A stretch of DNA of 64,000 nt from an uncultured Methanoregula sp. (GCF_963677065.1 NZ_OY781872.1:367419-431418); one strand, 5' to 3'; shown: positions 26,748 to 36,312, counted from the first letter of the stretch. Translations and numbers: made by a program. The notes: generated by a model from the letters alone, not told the origin.

Positions 26748-27472
26748 GCGGGATGGGTGGCACACAATTCAGTAAAGAATGCGAGGACTGCCATAAGCAG
26801 ATCGTCATGCAGAAGACAGATGCAGGATGGAAAGCCCTGAACCCGGACTTCACCCCTCACAACTGCAAGGGAGCGAAGCCGGCAGCGACATCGGGCTCCT
26901 TACCCGCTCTAAAAATCATCGGGAAGATCACCGAATACACCGTGACCAACGTAGTCATTGGTGAGAAGCAGATCTTCATCCCGGCCGAGAGGCGCAACAC
27001 CATCAAGGCCGAGCACCCGGCCGGCGTTGTTGTCAGGGCATATTATGAGAACGGCACCCTCGTGAACATGGAGCGGGCGAGCAGCGATGAGATCGAGAAG
27101 TTCCTGCAGTCAGAACAGCCCGCCCCGATCGTCACGAAAAACCCGGTACCCGCAACCCCCCCAGCAGCACCGCCTCAGGCAACACGCACGTCCCCGGAGA
27201 ACGGCGCGGCTCCGCAGAAGAGGAAAATACCGGATACCGAAATGCTCCTCTCAATGTGCTCATCAGCAGATGGGTACTGGAGAGCAAAGTTCTACCTAGA
27301 ACTCCGGCGCTGCGAAGAGATCCGGAATCAGGCAGAATGCAAGAACTGGCAAGAGGCCATCCGTCTTGCAATCGAGTACCAGAAAGCGCGACCTGTCGAG
27401 ACCGAGACTGTATTCGACTCGGCCGAGAAGATCTACAAATTCATCACCGAGAAGATCGCGGGGGTGCAGTAG
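26744..27472 (+). CDS. Zinc-binding early protein with a proline-rich linker
   Basis: 242 residues from GTG 26744, which overlaps the upstream TGA. N-terminal CEDCHK with HNCKG (residues 12-41) forms a likely zinc site. A beta-rich domain (55-125) could be an OB-like fold, followed by a Pro/Ala linker (130-155) and a helical C-terminal domain of about 75 residues with three cysteines. The zinc finger, beta domain and linker resemble single-strand DNA handling proteins in outline only; no family was recognised. Confidence 0.6.
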   Translation: MSGMGGTQFSKECEDCHKQIVMQKTDAGWKALNPDFTPHNCKGAKPAATSGSLPALKIIGKITEYTVTNVVIGEKQIFIPAERRNTIKAEHPAGVVVRAYYENGTLVNMERASSDEIEKFLQSEQPAPIVTKNPVPATPPAAPPQATRTSPENGAAPQKRKIPDTEMLLSMCSSADGYWRAKFYLELRRCEEIRNQAECKNWQEAIRLAIEYQKARPVETETVFDSAEKIYKFITEKIAGVQ

Positions 27473-27637
27473 ATGCATTCCAATAGGTGCAGCAATGGCT
27501 GCAAGTCATTCGCCCCCTCCCATGAGGGATTTCCCGCGGGATCCTGCACGATTCGCGGAATAAAAATGAAGTTGACCCCTGAACGGAGGGACTGGATCAA
27601 TATTGTAGGATGCGCCACGATGGAGGCAACACCATGA
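27473..27637 (+). CDS. Small Cys-containing protein overlapping the Mre11 gene
   Basis: 54 residues. It begins directly after the upstream stop (TAG-ATG) and ends with ATGA overlapping the Mre11 start at 27634, the same coupling as the rest of the operon. Cysteines occur as CSNGC, CTI and GCA. Function unknown. It fills what would otherwise be a 160-base gap in the operon. Confidence 0.5.
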   Translation: MHSNRCSNGCKSFAPSHEGFPAGSCTIRGIKMKLTPERRDWINIVGCATMEATP

Positions 27638-28758
27638 AGATCGTCCACACCGCTGATGCCCACTTCGGAAAGGCCCGGTTCAACAAGACCAATTCCGAAG
27701 GCGCAAACCTTTTTGAAACTCTCTGCTACGACAACGCCCTGACCGGTGCACAACACACTATCGATCAGCACCCCGATGTTGTAGTAGACGCCGGGGACCG
27801 GTTCGATGCGGTTGTACCAAAGACAATATCGGTGACGACCCACCAGGAGATCCTTCAGTGGTACGAGGAAGCCGGTATTATTGTGGTCCAGATCCCTGGC
27901 AACCACGATATGCCGAAAATGTCGCATGTCGGTTGCCAGCTCGAGATCACGGCCCGCAGCAACAGGATCCACTCCGCCCATTCGTACCGGCACGAGCGTG
28001 TTGAGATCCAGGACACGATCTTCCATTTGATCCCAAACATGCTGCACGCAGAAGACTACCGGACCGCAATGAAAGAGGTCGAGCTCAGCAGCAGCCACAA
28101 CAACGTGCTTGTCACCCACGGCCTTGCGACCACGATCCGGGACAAGCGCCTGAGTGAAGCGGCAGAGTTCGAGCTGGATAAGAACATCCTTCTTGCAGAC
28201 TTCGACCAAATCCTCCTCGGTCACTATCACGGGCAGGAACAGGTCGCTCCGAACGCTTGGTATTCCGGGTCACAGGAACACCTCGCATATGGGGAGATCG
28301 ACCAGATCAAAGGCGCTCTCGTGGTGGACCCGGCCCGGCACACAGTCGAACACCTCGATCTCCCATATATCCCCATGGTGGATCTCGGCACGATCTTCTC
28401 TGCCGAACTATCCGGGGAACAACTTGCCGACATCATCATTCGAAAGGCAGAAGGGCTGCCAGAAAACTCAATGGCAAGGATCACCCTGGACTTCATGGAC
28501 TTCCCGGTACGTGTCGTCCCGGATGACGCCCTTGAAGAGGTCCGGAGCCGGCTCCTCGATCTCAACATCCGCGTAAAGAGCAAAGACACCGAGCGGCAGG
28601 TCATCCAGCAGCAGGACCTCCGGGCCATCAACTATGTTGAGGAGTTCAGCACCTTCCTGCAGCAGCGGACCCTGACCGACCCACAGCGGGCAGCCGTGCT
28701 TGCCCGTGGAACCGAGACCCTGAAAACCGTCGTGACAGAGCGGGAGGCATCGGTATGA
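27634..28758 (+). CDS. Mre11/SbcD-like nuclease
   Basis: 374 residues of the calcineurin-like phosphoesterase fold. All metal motifs are present: DAHFGK (near residue 8), GDRFD (near 51), GNHD (near 88), VTHG (near 156) and GHYHGQE (near 191). With Rad50 it would trim or open DNA ends. ATG 27634 gives the standard MKIVHTADAHFG start. The pairing resembles phage T4 gp47/gp46, which is used in recombination-dependent replication. Metal ligands look intact, so it should be active. Confidence 0.9.
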   Translation: MKIVHTADAHFGKARFNKTNSEGANLFETLCYDNALTGAQHTIDQHPDVVVDAGDRFDAVVPKTISVTTHQEILQWYEEAGIIVVQIPGNHDMPKMSHVGCQLEITARSNRIHSAHSYRHERVEIQDTIFHLIPNMLHAEDYRTAMKEVELSSSHNNVLVTHGLATTIRDKRLSEAAEFELDKNILLADFDQILLGHYHGQEQVAPNAWYSGSQEHLAYGEIDQIKGALVVDPARHTVEHLDLPYIPMVDLGTIFSAELSGEQLADIIIRKAEGLPENSMARITLDFMDFPVRVVPDDALEEVRSRLLDLNIRVKSKDTERQVIQQQDLRAINYVEEFSTFLQQRTLTDPQRAAVLARGTETLKTVVTEREASV

Positions 28759-29069
28759 TCGGACCCGATAAAGAATACACTCTTGAAGAGTGGAAGGCCG
28801 AAGCGATCCGTAGATTTGGGACTGATGAAGAACAATGGAAATTCGTCTGCCCGAACTGTGGACATGTCCAGTGCGGTCAGGATTTCATTGATAAGTTCGG
28901 CACATCTGGCGGAAAGGGAGTGAATACTGCACTCCAGGAATGCATCGGCAGGTATGGTGTCGGAGAAGGATGCGATTATTGCTCCTTCGGACTCATCGAC
29001 AGTGATACCAAAGTTGTGAAGGATGGAAAAAAGGTACCGGTTTTCCCGTTTGCTGAGGTGTCAGCATGA
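28755..29069 (+). CDS. VVA0879-like zinc-ribbon protein
   Basis: 104 residues. The start YTLEEWKAEAIRRFG, the CPNCGHVQ knuckle, the ECIGR motif and CDYCSFGL match the small VVA0879 family found in many phages, as I recall it. It binds zinc and has no known activity. It lies between the Mre11 and Rad50 genes with 4-base overlaps on both sides, so it may act with that complex. Confidence 0.7.
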   Translation: MIGPDKEYTLEEWKAEAIRRFGTDEEQWKFVCPNCGHVQCGQDFIDKFGTSGGKGVNTALQECIGRYGVGEGCDYCSFGLIDSDTKVVKDGKKVPVFPFAEVSA

Positions 29070-31486
29070 AGATCACCAGGATCCAGCTCACGCATTTCAA
29101 ACGGTTCGAGCATGTCGATATCATCATCCCCGACGATGCAGAATTCATCTGCATCACCGGCCCCAACGGCTCCGGAAAGTCCACGCTCCTTAATGCCGAA
29201 GAGTTCGCCCTCTATGGCGTAAGTGGAGGACTTAGCGCAGATCATATCGTCTCGTCTTTTGCAGAACCGGGAGAGGCATGTGTGGTCGAGCTCGATTTCA
29301 CCCACTCCGGCCACAAGTACAACATCCGCCGGACATTCAAGAAAGGCAAGTCTGTCAAGCACGATGTCGTACTCAAATGTGATGGCGAGGTTCGGGCAAC
29401 AGGGGTCTCCGCAGTCGAGGCAGAAGTCATAAGGACAATCGGCTTGTGCGCCAAGGACTTCGGGACGGTCGTCTACTCCAAGCAGGACGATCTCCGGGCA
29501 ATCACCGATATCCGGCCCGGGGAAAGGAAGGAATGGTTCAGCAAAAGTTTCGGTCTTAATTTCATTAAAGTCGAGTCCGACCGGATCCTCAAGGAGAAAA
29601 TCAAAGAGGTGGAACAAACCCTCGCAACATTCCAGGGCGAACTTGCGGCATTGAGCCGGGCGGACCCGGCCGAGATAGACCGGGCCCGGGCGGACCTTGC
29701 AGATCTGCGGATGAAGATAGAAACTTACCGAAGCGGAGAGGCCGCCGGCATAACAGAACGGGCATCTTTATTCGAGCGCCTGCAGGAGGCCCAGCTCAAA
29801 GCGGTCAGGGTCGGCAAACTCATCGACCAGGAGATCGCGATCCGGAAAGACATCGACACCCTGACCGGCCGGGCCGAGACCCTCAAGGTTCAGGCAGAAT
29901 CGATGAGCGTCAACGATGAGGACCTCGCCAACCTGAAAGAAATTCTCAAGGAGATCCCGCAGGCCCGCGTGGAGATCGAGGAGTACCGGACGAAGAAAGC
30001 AACCCTCGACCGGATCGAGACGGAACGAAAGGCCGCGATCCGGGAAGAGGAGAGTGTCAAGGGACGGATCGAGAAAATCGACGCCAAGCTCCGGGAATCC
30101 CTTGCAGGAGAGAACGAACTCATCGGCCTGAAAGTCAAGATCTGCACGGCTTTAGGTTTCGACGCGGACCACGATGTCGACGACGCCGTGTCACAGCACC
30201 AGGCGTACGTGAGCGAGAAGATCGCAAACGTCCGGGCCCGGGCCGAAACCCTCAAGGAAGCACGGAAAAAGATCGTTGCAAACCTCGACACACTTCTTGA
30301 GAAGGGGGCAGAAGGCACCTGCCCGTTCTGCCTGCAGAGACTCGGCGACCATTATGCCGATGTTGAAAAGGAATACCGGATCCGGCTCGAAGAAGTCGAC
30401 AGGGAATATGGGCAGAACGGTGTCGATCTCAACGACGCGCTTGAGAAAACCAACAAGATCCCGGAACTGAAACCCACCCTCGACCGGATCCGGGATATCC
30501 GCATCATGCTCGGGTATCGGGAGAACCATCTCAACGATCTCGCCACCCTCCAGCGCGAACTTCTTGACGCCACCAAGAAGAGCATGGCGCTCATCACTGA
30601 AGCGCAATCCATCAAGTATACTGAAACCGATCATGACGCCTGCAAGCAGTCTCTGTTCGAACTTGAAACTGCGCAGAACAAATACAACAACCTCACCGAA
30701 CGGGCATCTCAGCAGGCAAGCGCCCGGGCACAGATAGCCGAGATCAACAGCCAGATTGTCGCCAAGACCGCAGAACTCAACCAGGTCAAGGCCACGATCG
30801 ACAAGGACCCGCTGGACGTAACCGTTGCGCCCCGGCTCGAGCACGAAGTTCAGAAACTCGACATTGTGCTCAAGAGCCTCACCCAGGATCTTGCCGCAGC
30901 GATCGAGCGGGAAAAGACGCTCACACAGAAGATTGCAGACCTTGAGACAACCGGGGCCCGCATCGAGACCATAAAAGCGCAGATCACCGCTCTGAAAGAA
31001 GAAATGGAAGTCCTGACCCTGACCCGGGCTGCGATCTCCGATTATCTCCTGTACCTCATGCAGGTCATGAGATCCGCGATCGAGACGGAGGTCAGCACAA
31101 TCCTCACAGAGATCACCAACGGCAAATACTCGCGGTTAATCGTAGACGAGGAATACAACCTCCTGATCCAGGAAGGCGATAAACAATTCCCGCTCGACCG
31201 GTATAGCGGCGGGGAACAAGACGTAATCGCGCTCGCTCTCAGGATGGCCCTATCGAACATCCTACCAAAGCTGCACGGGGTCCACGAGACCTTCCCGTTC
31301 CTGATTGACGAGGCCCTGTCCTCCCTTGATCCGGAGCGGAAAGAGAACACTATCCGGGCCCTGAGGGTCCAGGCCAAACTCTGCAGGCAGGTTTTCAACA
31401 ATACTCACGATCAGGAAGTGGTCGGGGATCACAACCTGAGGGTCCTCACAAATGGCCCAGTCAGCACGGTCAAGGCGGTGGCCTGA
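29066..31486 (+). CDS. Rad50/SbcC-like ATPase
   Basis: 806 residues. Walker A GPNGSGKST lies near residue 33. Long coiled coils are split by the zinc-hook motif CPFC near residue 419, followed by the signature YSGGEQD near 711 and Walker B FLIDEALSSLDPE near 744. It forms the motor and DNA tether for the Mre11 dimer. The hook and both ATPase halves are complete. It is shorter than many cellular Rad50 proteins (about 880-900), mainly in the coil. It overlaps both neighbours. Confidence 0.93.
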   Translation: MKITRIQLTHFKRFEHVDIIIPDDAEFICITGPNGSGKSTLLNAEEFALYGVSGGLSADHIVSSFAEPGEACVVELDFTHSGHKYNIRRTFKKGKSVKHDVVLKCDGEVRATGVSAVEAEVIRTIGLCAKDFGTVVYSKQDDLRAITDIRPGERKEWFSKSFGLNFIKVESDRILKEKIKEVEQTLATFQGELAALSRADPAEIDRARADLADLRMKIETYRSGEAAGITERASLFERLQEAQLKAVRVGKLIDQEIAIRKDIDTLTGRAETLKVQAESMSVNDEDLANLKEILKEIPQARVEIEEYRTKKATLDRIETERKAAIREEESVKGRIEKIDAKLRESLAGENELIGLKVKICTALGFDADHDVDDAVSQHQAYVSEKIANVRARAETLKEARKKIVANLDTLLEKGAEGTCPFCLQRLGDHYADVEKEYRIRLEEVDREYGQNGVDLNDALEKTNKIPELKPTLDRIRDIRIMLGYRENHLNDLATLQRELLDATKKSMALITEAQSIKYTETDHDACKQSLFELETAQNKYNNLTERASQQASARAQIAEINSQIVAKTAELNQVKATIDKDPLDVTVAPRLEHEVQKLDIVLKSLTQDLAAAIEREKTLTQKIADLETTGARIETIKAQITALKEEMEVLTLTRAAISDYLLYLMQVMRSAIETEVSTILTEITNGKYSRLIVDEEYNLLIQEGDKQFPLDRYSGGEQDVIALALRMALSNILPKLHGVHETFPFLIDEALSSLDPERKENTIRALRVQAKLCRQVFNNTHDQEVVGDHNLRVLTNGPVSTVKAVA

Positions 31487-31487
31487 T

Positions 31488-31916
31488 ATGCTCCTCTTCA
31501 AGCCCTATCACGTCGCCCCCATCATCGATCACAACAAGACCGAGACACGAAGGATCTGGAAGAAACGCCGGGCGAAACCCGGCAGCATTCACTTTTGCCG
31601 GCTTGCCTTCGATCACAATTATTTCGCGCAGGTCAGGATCCTAGATGTCTACGAGCAAACCCTGGGTGAAATGACCGCAGAGGCCGCGAAGAATGAAGGC
31701 GGGTATACCCTCTGTGAATATGCCCGGCTCTGGCAGATCATCAACAAGACTCCGCTAAATCCCCTTGAAGAGGTTTACGTGGTCGAGATGCAGTGCACCG
31801 TGGTCAACCTCTCATCAGAGGACATGGAGAAATACCGGAGCATGTACCGGGCACACATGCAGGCATTGAGGCAGAACGCCCCCACACCTCATAAACTCGT
31901 CGGAGGTTTATCATGA
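31488..31916 (+). CDS. ASCH-domain protein
   Basis: 142 residues. The N-terminal LLFKPYHVAPIIDHNKTETRRIW segment is the ASCH pattern (strand, then K-T-x-T-x-R). ASCH domains are PUA-like and bind RNA or modified nucleotides. The start is ATG 31488, one base after the Rad50 stop. In viruses ASCH proteins may modify or sense nucleic acid; the precise role here is unknown. Confidence 0.75.
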   Translation: MLLFKPYHVAPIIDHNKTETRRIWKKRRAKPGSIHFCRLAFDHNYFAQVRILDVYEQTLGEMTAEAAKNEGGYTLCEYARLWQIINKTPLNPLEEVYVVEMQCTVVNLSSEDMEKYRSMYRAHMQALRQNAPTPHKLVGGLS

Positions 31917-32500
31917 GCAGCGATTCCGGGGAACTCCTCGCTATTGCCGATGATGTCCGTGCTCTCATCGACTTATGGAATGTCGAGGCCGGAAGACAAT
32001 TCCGCGCCTGCAAAGATCTGATCGAACGGTACCGTGTAAAAACCGAGGGATTTGATGGGGATGATGCGGGCTGTTGGATCTTCTTTATTGATGGTGTCCG
32101 GTACCGGTGGGAGTATGGTGGCGAACAACTCTATTTGGCCGATGATATTGATGGCGACAATGAGATCCAGGGTGGCAAGGTCTGGGAGTTTGCAACGGCC
32201 CACATGGCCGCAGTCCATGCAACGTATTTTGTCGTTGAGGCAGAGATGGATCGCCGCGGGTGGGATCATGATCCGGGCGATTTCGAATATCATCTCTGGA
32301 ATGACGCAGGCTGGAGATTCGATCTTGATTATTACCCCACCTCCATGGATAACGCACACGACTTTGAGTACGAACCCGATGAGCCGGGATATTATTGGTA
32401 TCGTCCCATTCAGGAAATCATCCTTGATGCCTGCTGGCAGATCAAGCGTGATGCCGGCCTTTTCGATTTCAAGTTATCCGATCTGGAGGCACTGTCATGA
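31913..32500 (+). CDS. Very acidic aromatic-rich protein of unknown function
   Basis: 195 residues with 43 Asp/Glu against 17 Lys/Arg, net charge about -26, and 9 tryptophans. Acidic runs occur as GDDAG, ADDIDGDNE and EPDEPGYYWY. It has no signal peptide or membrane helix. The composition is like DNA-mimic proteins that viruses use against host nucleases, but no family was recognised. It overlaps the neighbouring genes by ATGA. Confidence 0.6.
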   Translation: MSSDSGELLAIADDVRALIDLWNVEAGRQFRACKDLIERYRVKTEGFDGDDAGCWIFFIDGVRYRWEYGGEQLYLADDIDGDNEIQGGKVWEFATAHMAAVHATYFVVEAEMDRRGWDHDPGDFEYHLWNDAGWRFDLDYYPTSMDNAHDFEYEPDEPGYYWYRPIQEIILDACWQIKRDAGLFDFKLSDLEALS

Positions 32501-33294
32501 CCGGCGACATCATCTCTTACGAATCGTTCCAGGGGATCCCTGTCAGGGTCATCACCCGCGATGATAAGAGATACATCCCGCTCAACGATATCGCGGACGC
32601 TTTGCAGGTGGACCGGTCCGGTCTGCGGAAACTGCACAAACGCCATGGCCGCACTCTTAACAAATATTCCTGCAAGGACAAAATGTCCTCGCAGGGTGAT
32701 CAACGGCGTGAAGTGATCTTCGTCACCCTTCATGGAATGATCGGAATCCTCAATTGCGTCCAACCCGACGTATCGAAAAACCCGGATATTGAAGACAAGA
32801 TTGTCCAGTTCCAGCAGTGGGCCATCGAGACCCTGACCGGTATCGTGAAGGGTGATGATACGGCCATCCCTTCACGGCTCCTGTCAGAAGATGTCCGCGA
32901 GGCCCTGAAAGTAGCCCGCATCATCCACGAGGAGACCGGTGTCTCACTCCCGATCGCGCAATCATTTGCCCTGGAGAAAGCCGGTGCCGGAGACTGGCAG
33001 AAGCTCCTGCCAGCTGCAACCATGCCGACCGGATACCTCACGCCAACGGACATAAGCAACCGTCTCGGTGGCTGTTACTCAGCTGCACAGGTCAATAAGT
33101 GGCTGTATAACAACCGCCTTCAGGTCCGCGATTCTGTGACCGAAGAGTGGCGCCTTACTGAAGCCGGCAAGATGCACGCCGAGGAGTTCCCATTCACCAG
33201 GAACGGCCACTCCGGGTATCAGATCAAGTGGCGGGACTCGATCCTTCATCTTATGAATATCGGACAGGCCGCTATCTCTGCATCGAGGGCGTGA
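32497..33294 (+). CDS. Phage antirepressor-like protein
   Basis: 265 residues. The N-terminal domain (GIPVRVITRDDKRYIPLNDIADALQVDRSGLRKL, then VIFVTLHGMIGIL) matches the P22 antirepressor/Bro-N type. The C-terminal part has a helix-turn-helix-like segment (LTPTDISNRLGGCYSAAQVNKWL) typical of phage antirepressor C-terminal domains. Such proteins relieve repression of lytic genes. It sits in the middle of the early operon. Confidence 0.75.
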   Translation: MTGDIISYESFQGIPVRVITRDDKRYIPLNDIADALQVDRSGLRKLHKRHGRTLNKYSCKDKMSSQGDQRREVIFVTLHGMIGILNCVQPDVSKNPDIEDKIVQFQQWAIETLTGIVKGDDTAIPSRLLSEDVREALKVARIIHEETGVSLPIAQSFALEKAGAGDWQKLLPAATMPTGYLTPTDISNRLGGCYSAAQVNKWLYNNRLQVRDSVTEEWRLTEAGKMHAEEFPFTRNGHSGYQIKWRDSILHLMNIGQAAISASRA

Positions 33295-33300
33295 TTTCCG

Positions 33301-33453
33301 ATGGGCTACTATTTCAGGCAACTTTTGATCGCCCTCGGCTATAAGATCTGCCCGATGTGCGGATCGGAACACATCACCGAATCCGGATTCCCCGGCAGCA
33401 ATCTCCGCTGGAACTGCCAGGATTGCGGAACGACTACCCGGGCGTGGTGTTGA
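33301..33453 (+). CDS. 50-residue zinc ribbon
   Basis: A compact protein with CPMCGSEH and CQDCGTT (about residues 17-47), a classical zinc ribbon of the transposase/TFIIB type. It starts 7 bases after the previous stop and its TGA overlaps the next ATG. The start MGYYFRQLL is hydrophobic. A DNA- or RNA-binding role is likely but not specified by sequence. Confidence 0.6.
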   Translation: MGYYFRQLLIALGYKICPMCGSEHITESGFPGSNLRWNCQDCGTTTRAWC

Positions 33454-33638
33454 TGGGCGCCGGTATTCGTCCAAGAGGGGCTTTCCCTTATGCGGCTCTC
33501 CGTTATGAGTCCTGCAGAAAGGATGTTCCTTGTTTCGGGGATCCGAAGAAATGCCCCGATAAAAAACTCTGCCGTTATGATTGTGTCCATCAGTCCGCTT
33601 GCGTTCAGAAGATCGAGCGCGAACTGGGGAGGATATAA
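33453..33638 (+). CDS. 61-residue cysteine-rich protein
   Basis: It begins at ATG 33453, overlapping the previous TGA. Seven or so cysteines occur as CRKDVPCFGDPKKC, CRYDC and SAC, consistent with metal binding. A basic C-terminal helix follows. No family recognised. Confidence 0.55.
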   Translation: MGAGIRPRGAFPYAALRYESCRKDVPCFGDPKKCPDKKLCRYDCVHQSACVQKIERELGRI

Positions 33639-33640
33639 CC

Positions 33641-33838
33641 ATGGGCAAACACAAGCGCATGATCCAGCGCTGCAGCCCGGCCCGGGACCGGTCCCAGGAC
33701 CTGCATGCAGAGTGCGAAGTCCATGGCGTCCGCGATATCTACGATCTGCCCGTTGACGTACATATCGATCACCGTGCACGCAGGCTGCGAGAGATGACCA
33801 AACCCACTCCACGCGGGGCGGCCCTTGCTCGGGGATGA
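33641..33838 (+). CDS. Small basic hypothetical protein
   Basis: 65 residues, beginning 2 bases after the previous stop behind GGAGG. It has one C..C..H motif (QRCSPARD, ECEVHG) and a basic second half (HRARRLREMTKP). It overlaps the start of the following long gene. Function unknown. Confidence 0.5.
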   Translation: MGKHKRMIQRCSPARDRSQDLHAECEVHGVRDIYDLPVDVHIDHRARRLREMTKPTPRGAALARG

Positions 33839-35387
33839 TATTGTGACACTCCTCCTCCAGAAAGGCCCACAGTCCCGGGCCGGCATAGCCGATGCCACAG
33901 GGTATTCAGAACGGCAGGTCCGCAGGGTCGTTAAGGATCTTCTCAAAGACCGGATCGTGGCCATCAAGGACGGCCGCAGGATACTCTATAAGCTGGCAGC
34001 GGCGACGACGTCGTCTCCTCCTTCTACTACTACTACTATTACACCTGTTCCGGAACAGGGACATCTAGCCCGGGAAGGTGGCGAAGGTGGACATAACTGC
34101 GGGAAAATGTCCACAATGGCCACATTGAATGTCCACAATGGCCAACTTGAACACGAAGGTGGACATTTTTCAACAGAAATAAAAACGGATTCGACCCCGA
34201 TCTTGAAACCGACCGGCAAACGGCATAGGCAACCTTCCACCGAGCCCCTTATTGCGCCCGGTTGCCTTGACTGCCCGCCGGGAGACTCTCACAAATGCCG
34301 CTCGTGTCCACTTTCATACGTCGAGCTTGAACATGATGCCATCCAGTTTGTTGTAGTAGACCAGGAATTCCGGGACCGGTTGGTGGAGGAGGCAACGCTC
34401 AAGCAATGGAGGAGGAAAACCGACCGGGGCCTCACCTGGATTTACCGCAAGAACATCACGCTCCAGGTAGGGGGGGATGTAGTAGTCTTCTACAGCGACG
34501 AGCCGGGCGACATGTCCGGAATATCGGCATGGGTCCGTGGCAATTTCACCGGGATCTATACTGATATCGACTCTCTCGTATCGAGGATCAAGCACCCGCA
34601 TGAGCTGAGCAGGGACGAACTCACTATAGTCATCAGGGATCCCGCCACGATGGAAGCGGTGCGCCCGTCTCTCCGGATGAAGATGGACAAGACGGGCACA
34701 TTCTTCCTGAAAAGCCCGAACAGCAACACCCCGGGGTTCAAAGCCTATTACCGGGACAACACGCTCCGCTGCGAGTTTGACTGCAGGGACGAGGCCCGCA
34801 AGATCTCCGGTCTCTGGATGAGGCGGCGACTGTTGCAGATCATCCCCTCGATCGCCAACGCCCCCGGCATTTTCGACGAGTTCCTGACGGACTATTACAA
34901 CCCGTATGAACATCCGATCCTCATCGACACGGGCGGCCATGAGTTCCTTGCCGCACTTGAGAACCTGACCTCGCAGTTCACCGGACTGATGAGGGATGCA
35001 ATGGCGGGACGCCAGCCGGCGCCGGTACAGGAAACCCCGATCGCGGCCGCCACCAGGGAAGTAGAAAAGATCGAGGAGTTCGACATCGAGCAGATCCTCT
35101 TGGCATTCCGGAGGACCCTGAAACTGAACGAGGAAGCGGTCAGGACGTACCTTATCGCCTACGGCATCTGGCAGCAACGCGGCTGCGGTGCACGGGTCCT
35201 GAAAGAGGACGTCCTCGCCCGGTCGAGAGCACAAAACGAACCGCTTTCTCTGAAACAGATAGCGGACGCTATCGAAGATTTGAAAGGAGCAAACCTCATG
35301 ATGAACGACGAGCGGCTGGAAATAAAGTTCTCGCCCGAAGGAATTGCGATCGCCCGCAAGCTGCTTGCAAAATGGGAAGGTGCATAA
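33825..35387 (+). CDS. Large protein with winged-helix domains at both ends
   Basis: About 520 residues from TTG 33825, or 514 from GTG 33843. Residues 8-60 form a winged helix (AGIADATGYSERQVRRVVKDLL). A Ser/Thr linker is encoded by a short run of CTA repeats. A cysteine motif (CLDCPPGDSHKCRSC, near 148) follows, then a 200-residue alpha/beta core and a C-terminal winged-helix-like part with LSLKQIADAIEDLKGANLM. It could be a replication initiator or operon regulator; no known family was recognised. It is the largest unplaced early protein after the Cys-rich one. Confidence 0.6.
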   Translation: MLGDDIVTLLLQKGPQSRAGIADATGYSERQVRRVVKDLLKDRIVAIKDGRRILYKLAAATTSSPPSTTTTITPVPEQGHLAREGGEGGHNCGKMSTMATLNVHNGQLEHEGGHFSTEIKTDSTPILKPTGKRHRQPSTEPLIAPGCLDCPPGDSHKCRSCPLSYVELEHDAIQFVVVDQEFRDRLVEEATLKQWRRKTDRGLTWIYRKNITLQVGGDVVVFYSDEPGDMSGISAWVRGNFTGIYTDIDSLVSRIKHPHELSRDELTIVIRDPATMEAVRPSLRMKMDKTGTFFLKSPNSNTPGFKAYYRDNTLRCEFDCRDEARKISGLWMRRRLLQIIPSIANAPGIFDEFLTDYYNPYEHPILIDTGGHEFLAALENLTSQFTGLMRDAMAGRQPAPVQETPIAAATREVEKIEEFDIEQILLAFRRTLKLNEEAVRTYLIAYGIWQQRGCGARVLKEDVLARSRAQNEPLSLKQIADAIEDLKGANLMMNDERLEIKFSPEGIAIARKLLAKWEGA

Positions 35388-35617
35388 TGGGCCACGCAAT
35401 CTACGAAAACACCGAACGCATCAACGCGATCATTGGAGCCCTTGACAAGGCAGAGGACCGGAAAACCCAGGATGTAGCTGACCGGGCCGGACTCGCCCGT
35501 GAAACGGCATTGAATTACCTATTGTTCCTTCGCAGGAGGCAGAAGGTAATCCGGACAATCGTCACGCGCAGGAAAGGCCGGTGCGGTATAACGTACCTCT
35601 GGAGGCTCGCGGCATGA
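35387..35617 (+). CDS. Small winged-helix protein
   Basis: 76 residues, starting within the TAATG overlap of the previous stop. KTQDVADRAGLARETALNYLLFLRRRQKVIR is a helix-turn-helix followed by a basic wing (TRRKGRCGITY). It is probably a DNA-binding regulator. The next gene starts at an ATGA overlap. Confidence 0.65.
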   Translation: MGHAIYENTERINAIIGALDKAEDRKTQDVADRAGLARETALNYLLFLRRRQKVIRTIVTRRKGRCGITYLWRLAA

Positions 35618-36312
35618 CCGATGACGGCAAATGCACCTGCCAGCCGGCCCGGCGCACGTACTCGAGGCGCAAGGAACAGGATCAGTGGCGCAAGGACCCA
35701 CGATGGGCCGAAATGATCGAGACTCACGCTCACGCAGAAGGAGCGGTCTGCGCCCATTGCGGCATGAAACACGGCCAACCCCGGCACGACAAGGCCGGCA
35801 ACCCGTCCATTTACCGGGAAGGCAAGCGGAAAGGCGAGCCGGTCCTCGTGGTCCTGACCATCAACCACAAGACGCGGGACCGGTACCTCAACAAAGAACT
35901 GTACCTCACCTGGAACGGGGAGAAGATGGAAGTCTGCTGCACGCTCTGCAACCTGAAATACGAGAGCGGCATGAAGCCTTGCCCGAAATGCACGAAGCCG
36001 GAAAACGGTCAGGTCACGTACATCAAGTGGTATGACGAGGAATGCCCCGCCTGCTATTTCCGGGAACATCCGGAGGAAGCGAAGAAACAGGAAGAGGGAA
36101 AGGCCGCGTTCATGGAGAAGATCCGGCAGCACAACGCACAGCAGGCAAAGAACCGGAGAGAGCGGGCGAAGAAACACCCGTGCACCAACCGCAAGATCTC
36201 CGGTGCCTGCAAGCTGTCGCCCATCGGCAGCCAGTGCCCGTACAGTCCGACGAAAGCGCCGAAGATGTGCGACCCGGATATGTATGCAGCGAAGAAGGGG
36301 GCGAAGGCATAA
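35614..36312 (+). CDS. HNH-like nuclease
   Basis: 232 residues. CAHCGMKHG (near residue 47) is followed by LTINHKTRDRYL, where NH is the central HNH pair, and by CCTLCNLKYESG, matching the C-xx-C / N-H / C-xx-C-N zinc-stabilised HNH layout. A second cluster (CPKC, CPACYF) and a C-terminal cysteine motif (CTNRK, CKLSP, CPYSP) follow. It lies in the early rather than the packaging region, so it may act in host DNA attack or homing. The catalytic residues look present. Confidence 0.7.
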   Translation: MTDDGKCTCQPARRTYSRRKEQDQWRKDPRWAEMIETHAHAEGAVCAHCGMKHGQPRHDKAGNPSIYREGKRKGEPVLVVLTINHKTRDRYLNKELYLTWNGEKMEVCCTLCNLKYESGMKPCPKCTKPENGQVTYIKWYDEECPACYFREHPEEAKKQEEGKAAFMEKIRQHNAQQAKNRRERAKKHPCTNRKISGACKLSPIGSQCPYSPTKAPKMCDPDMYAAKKGAKA

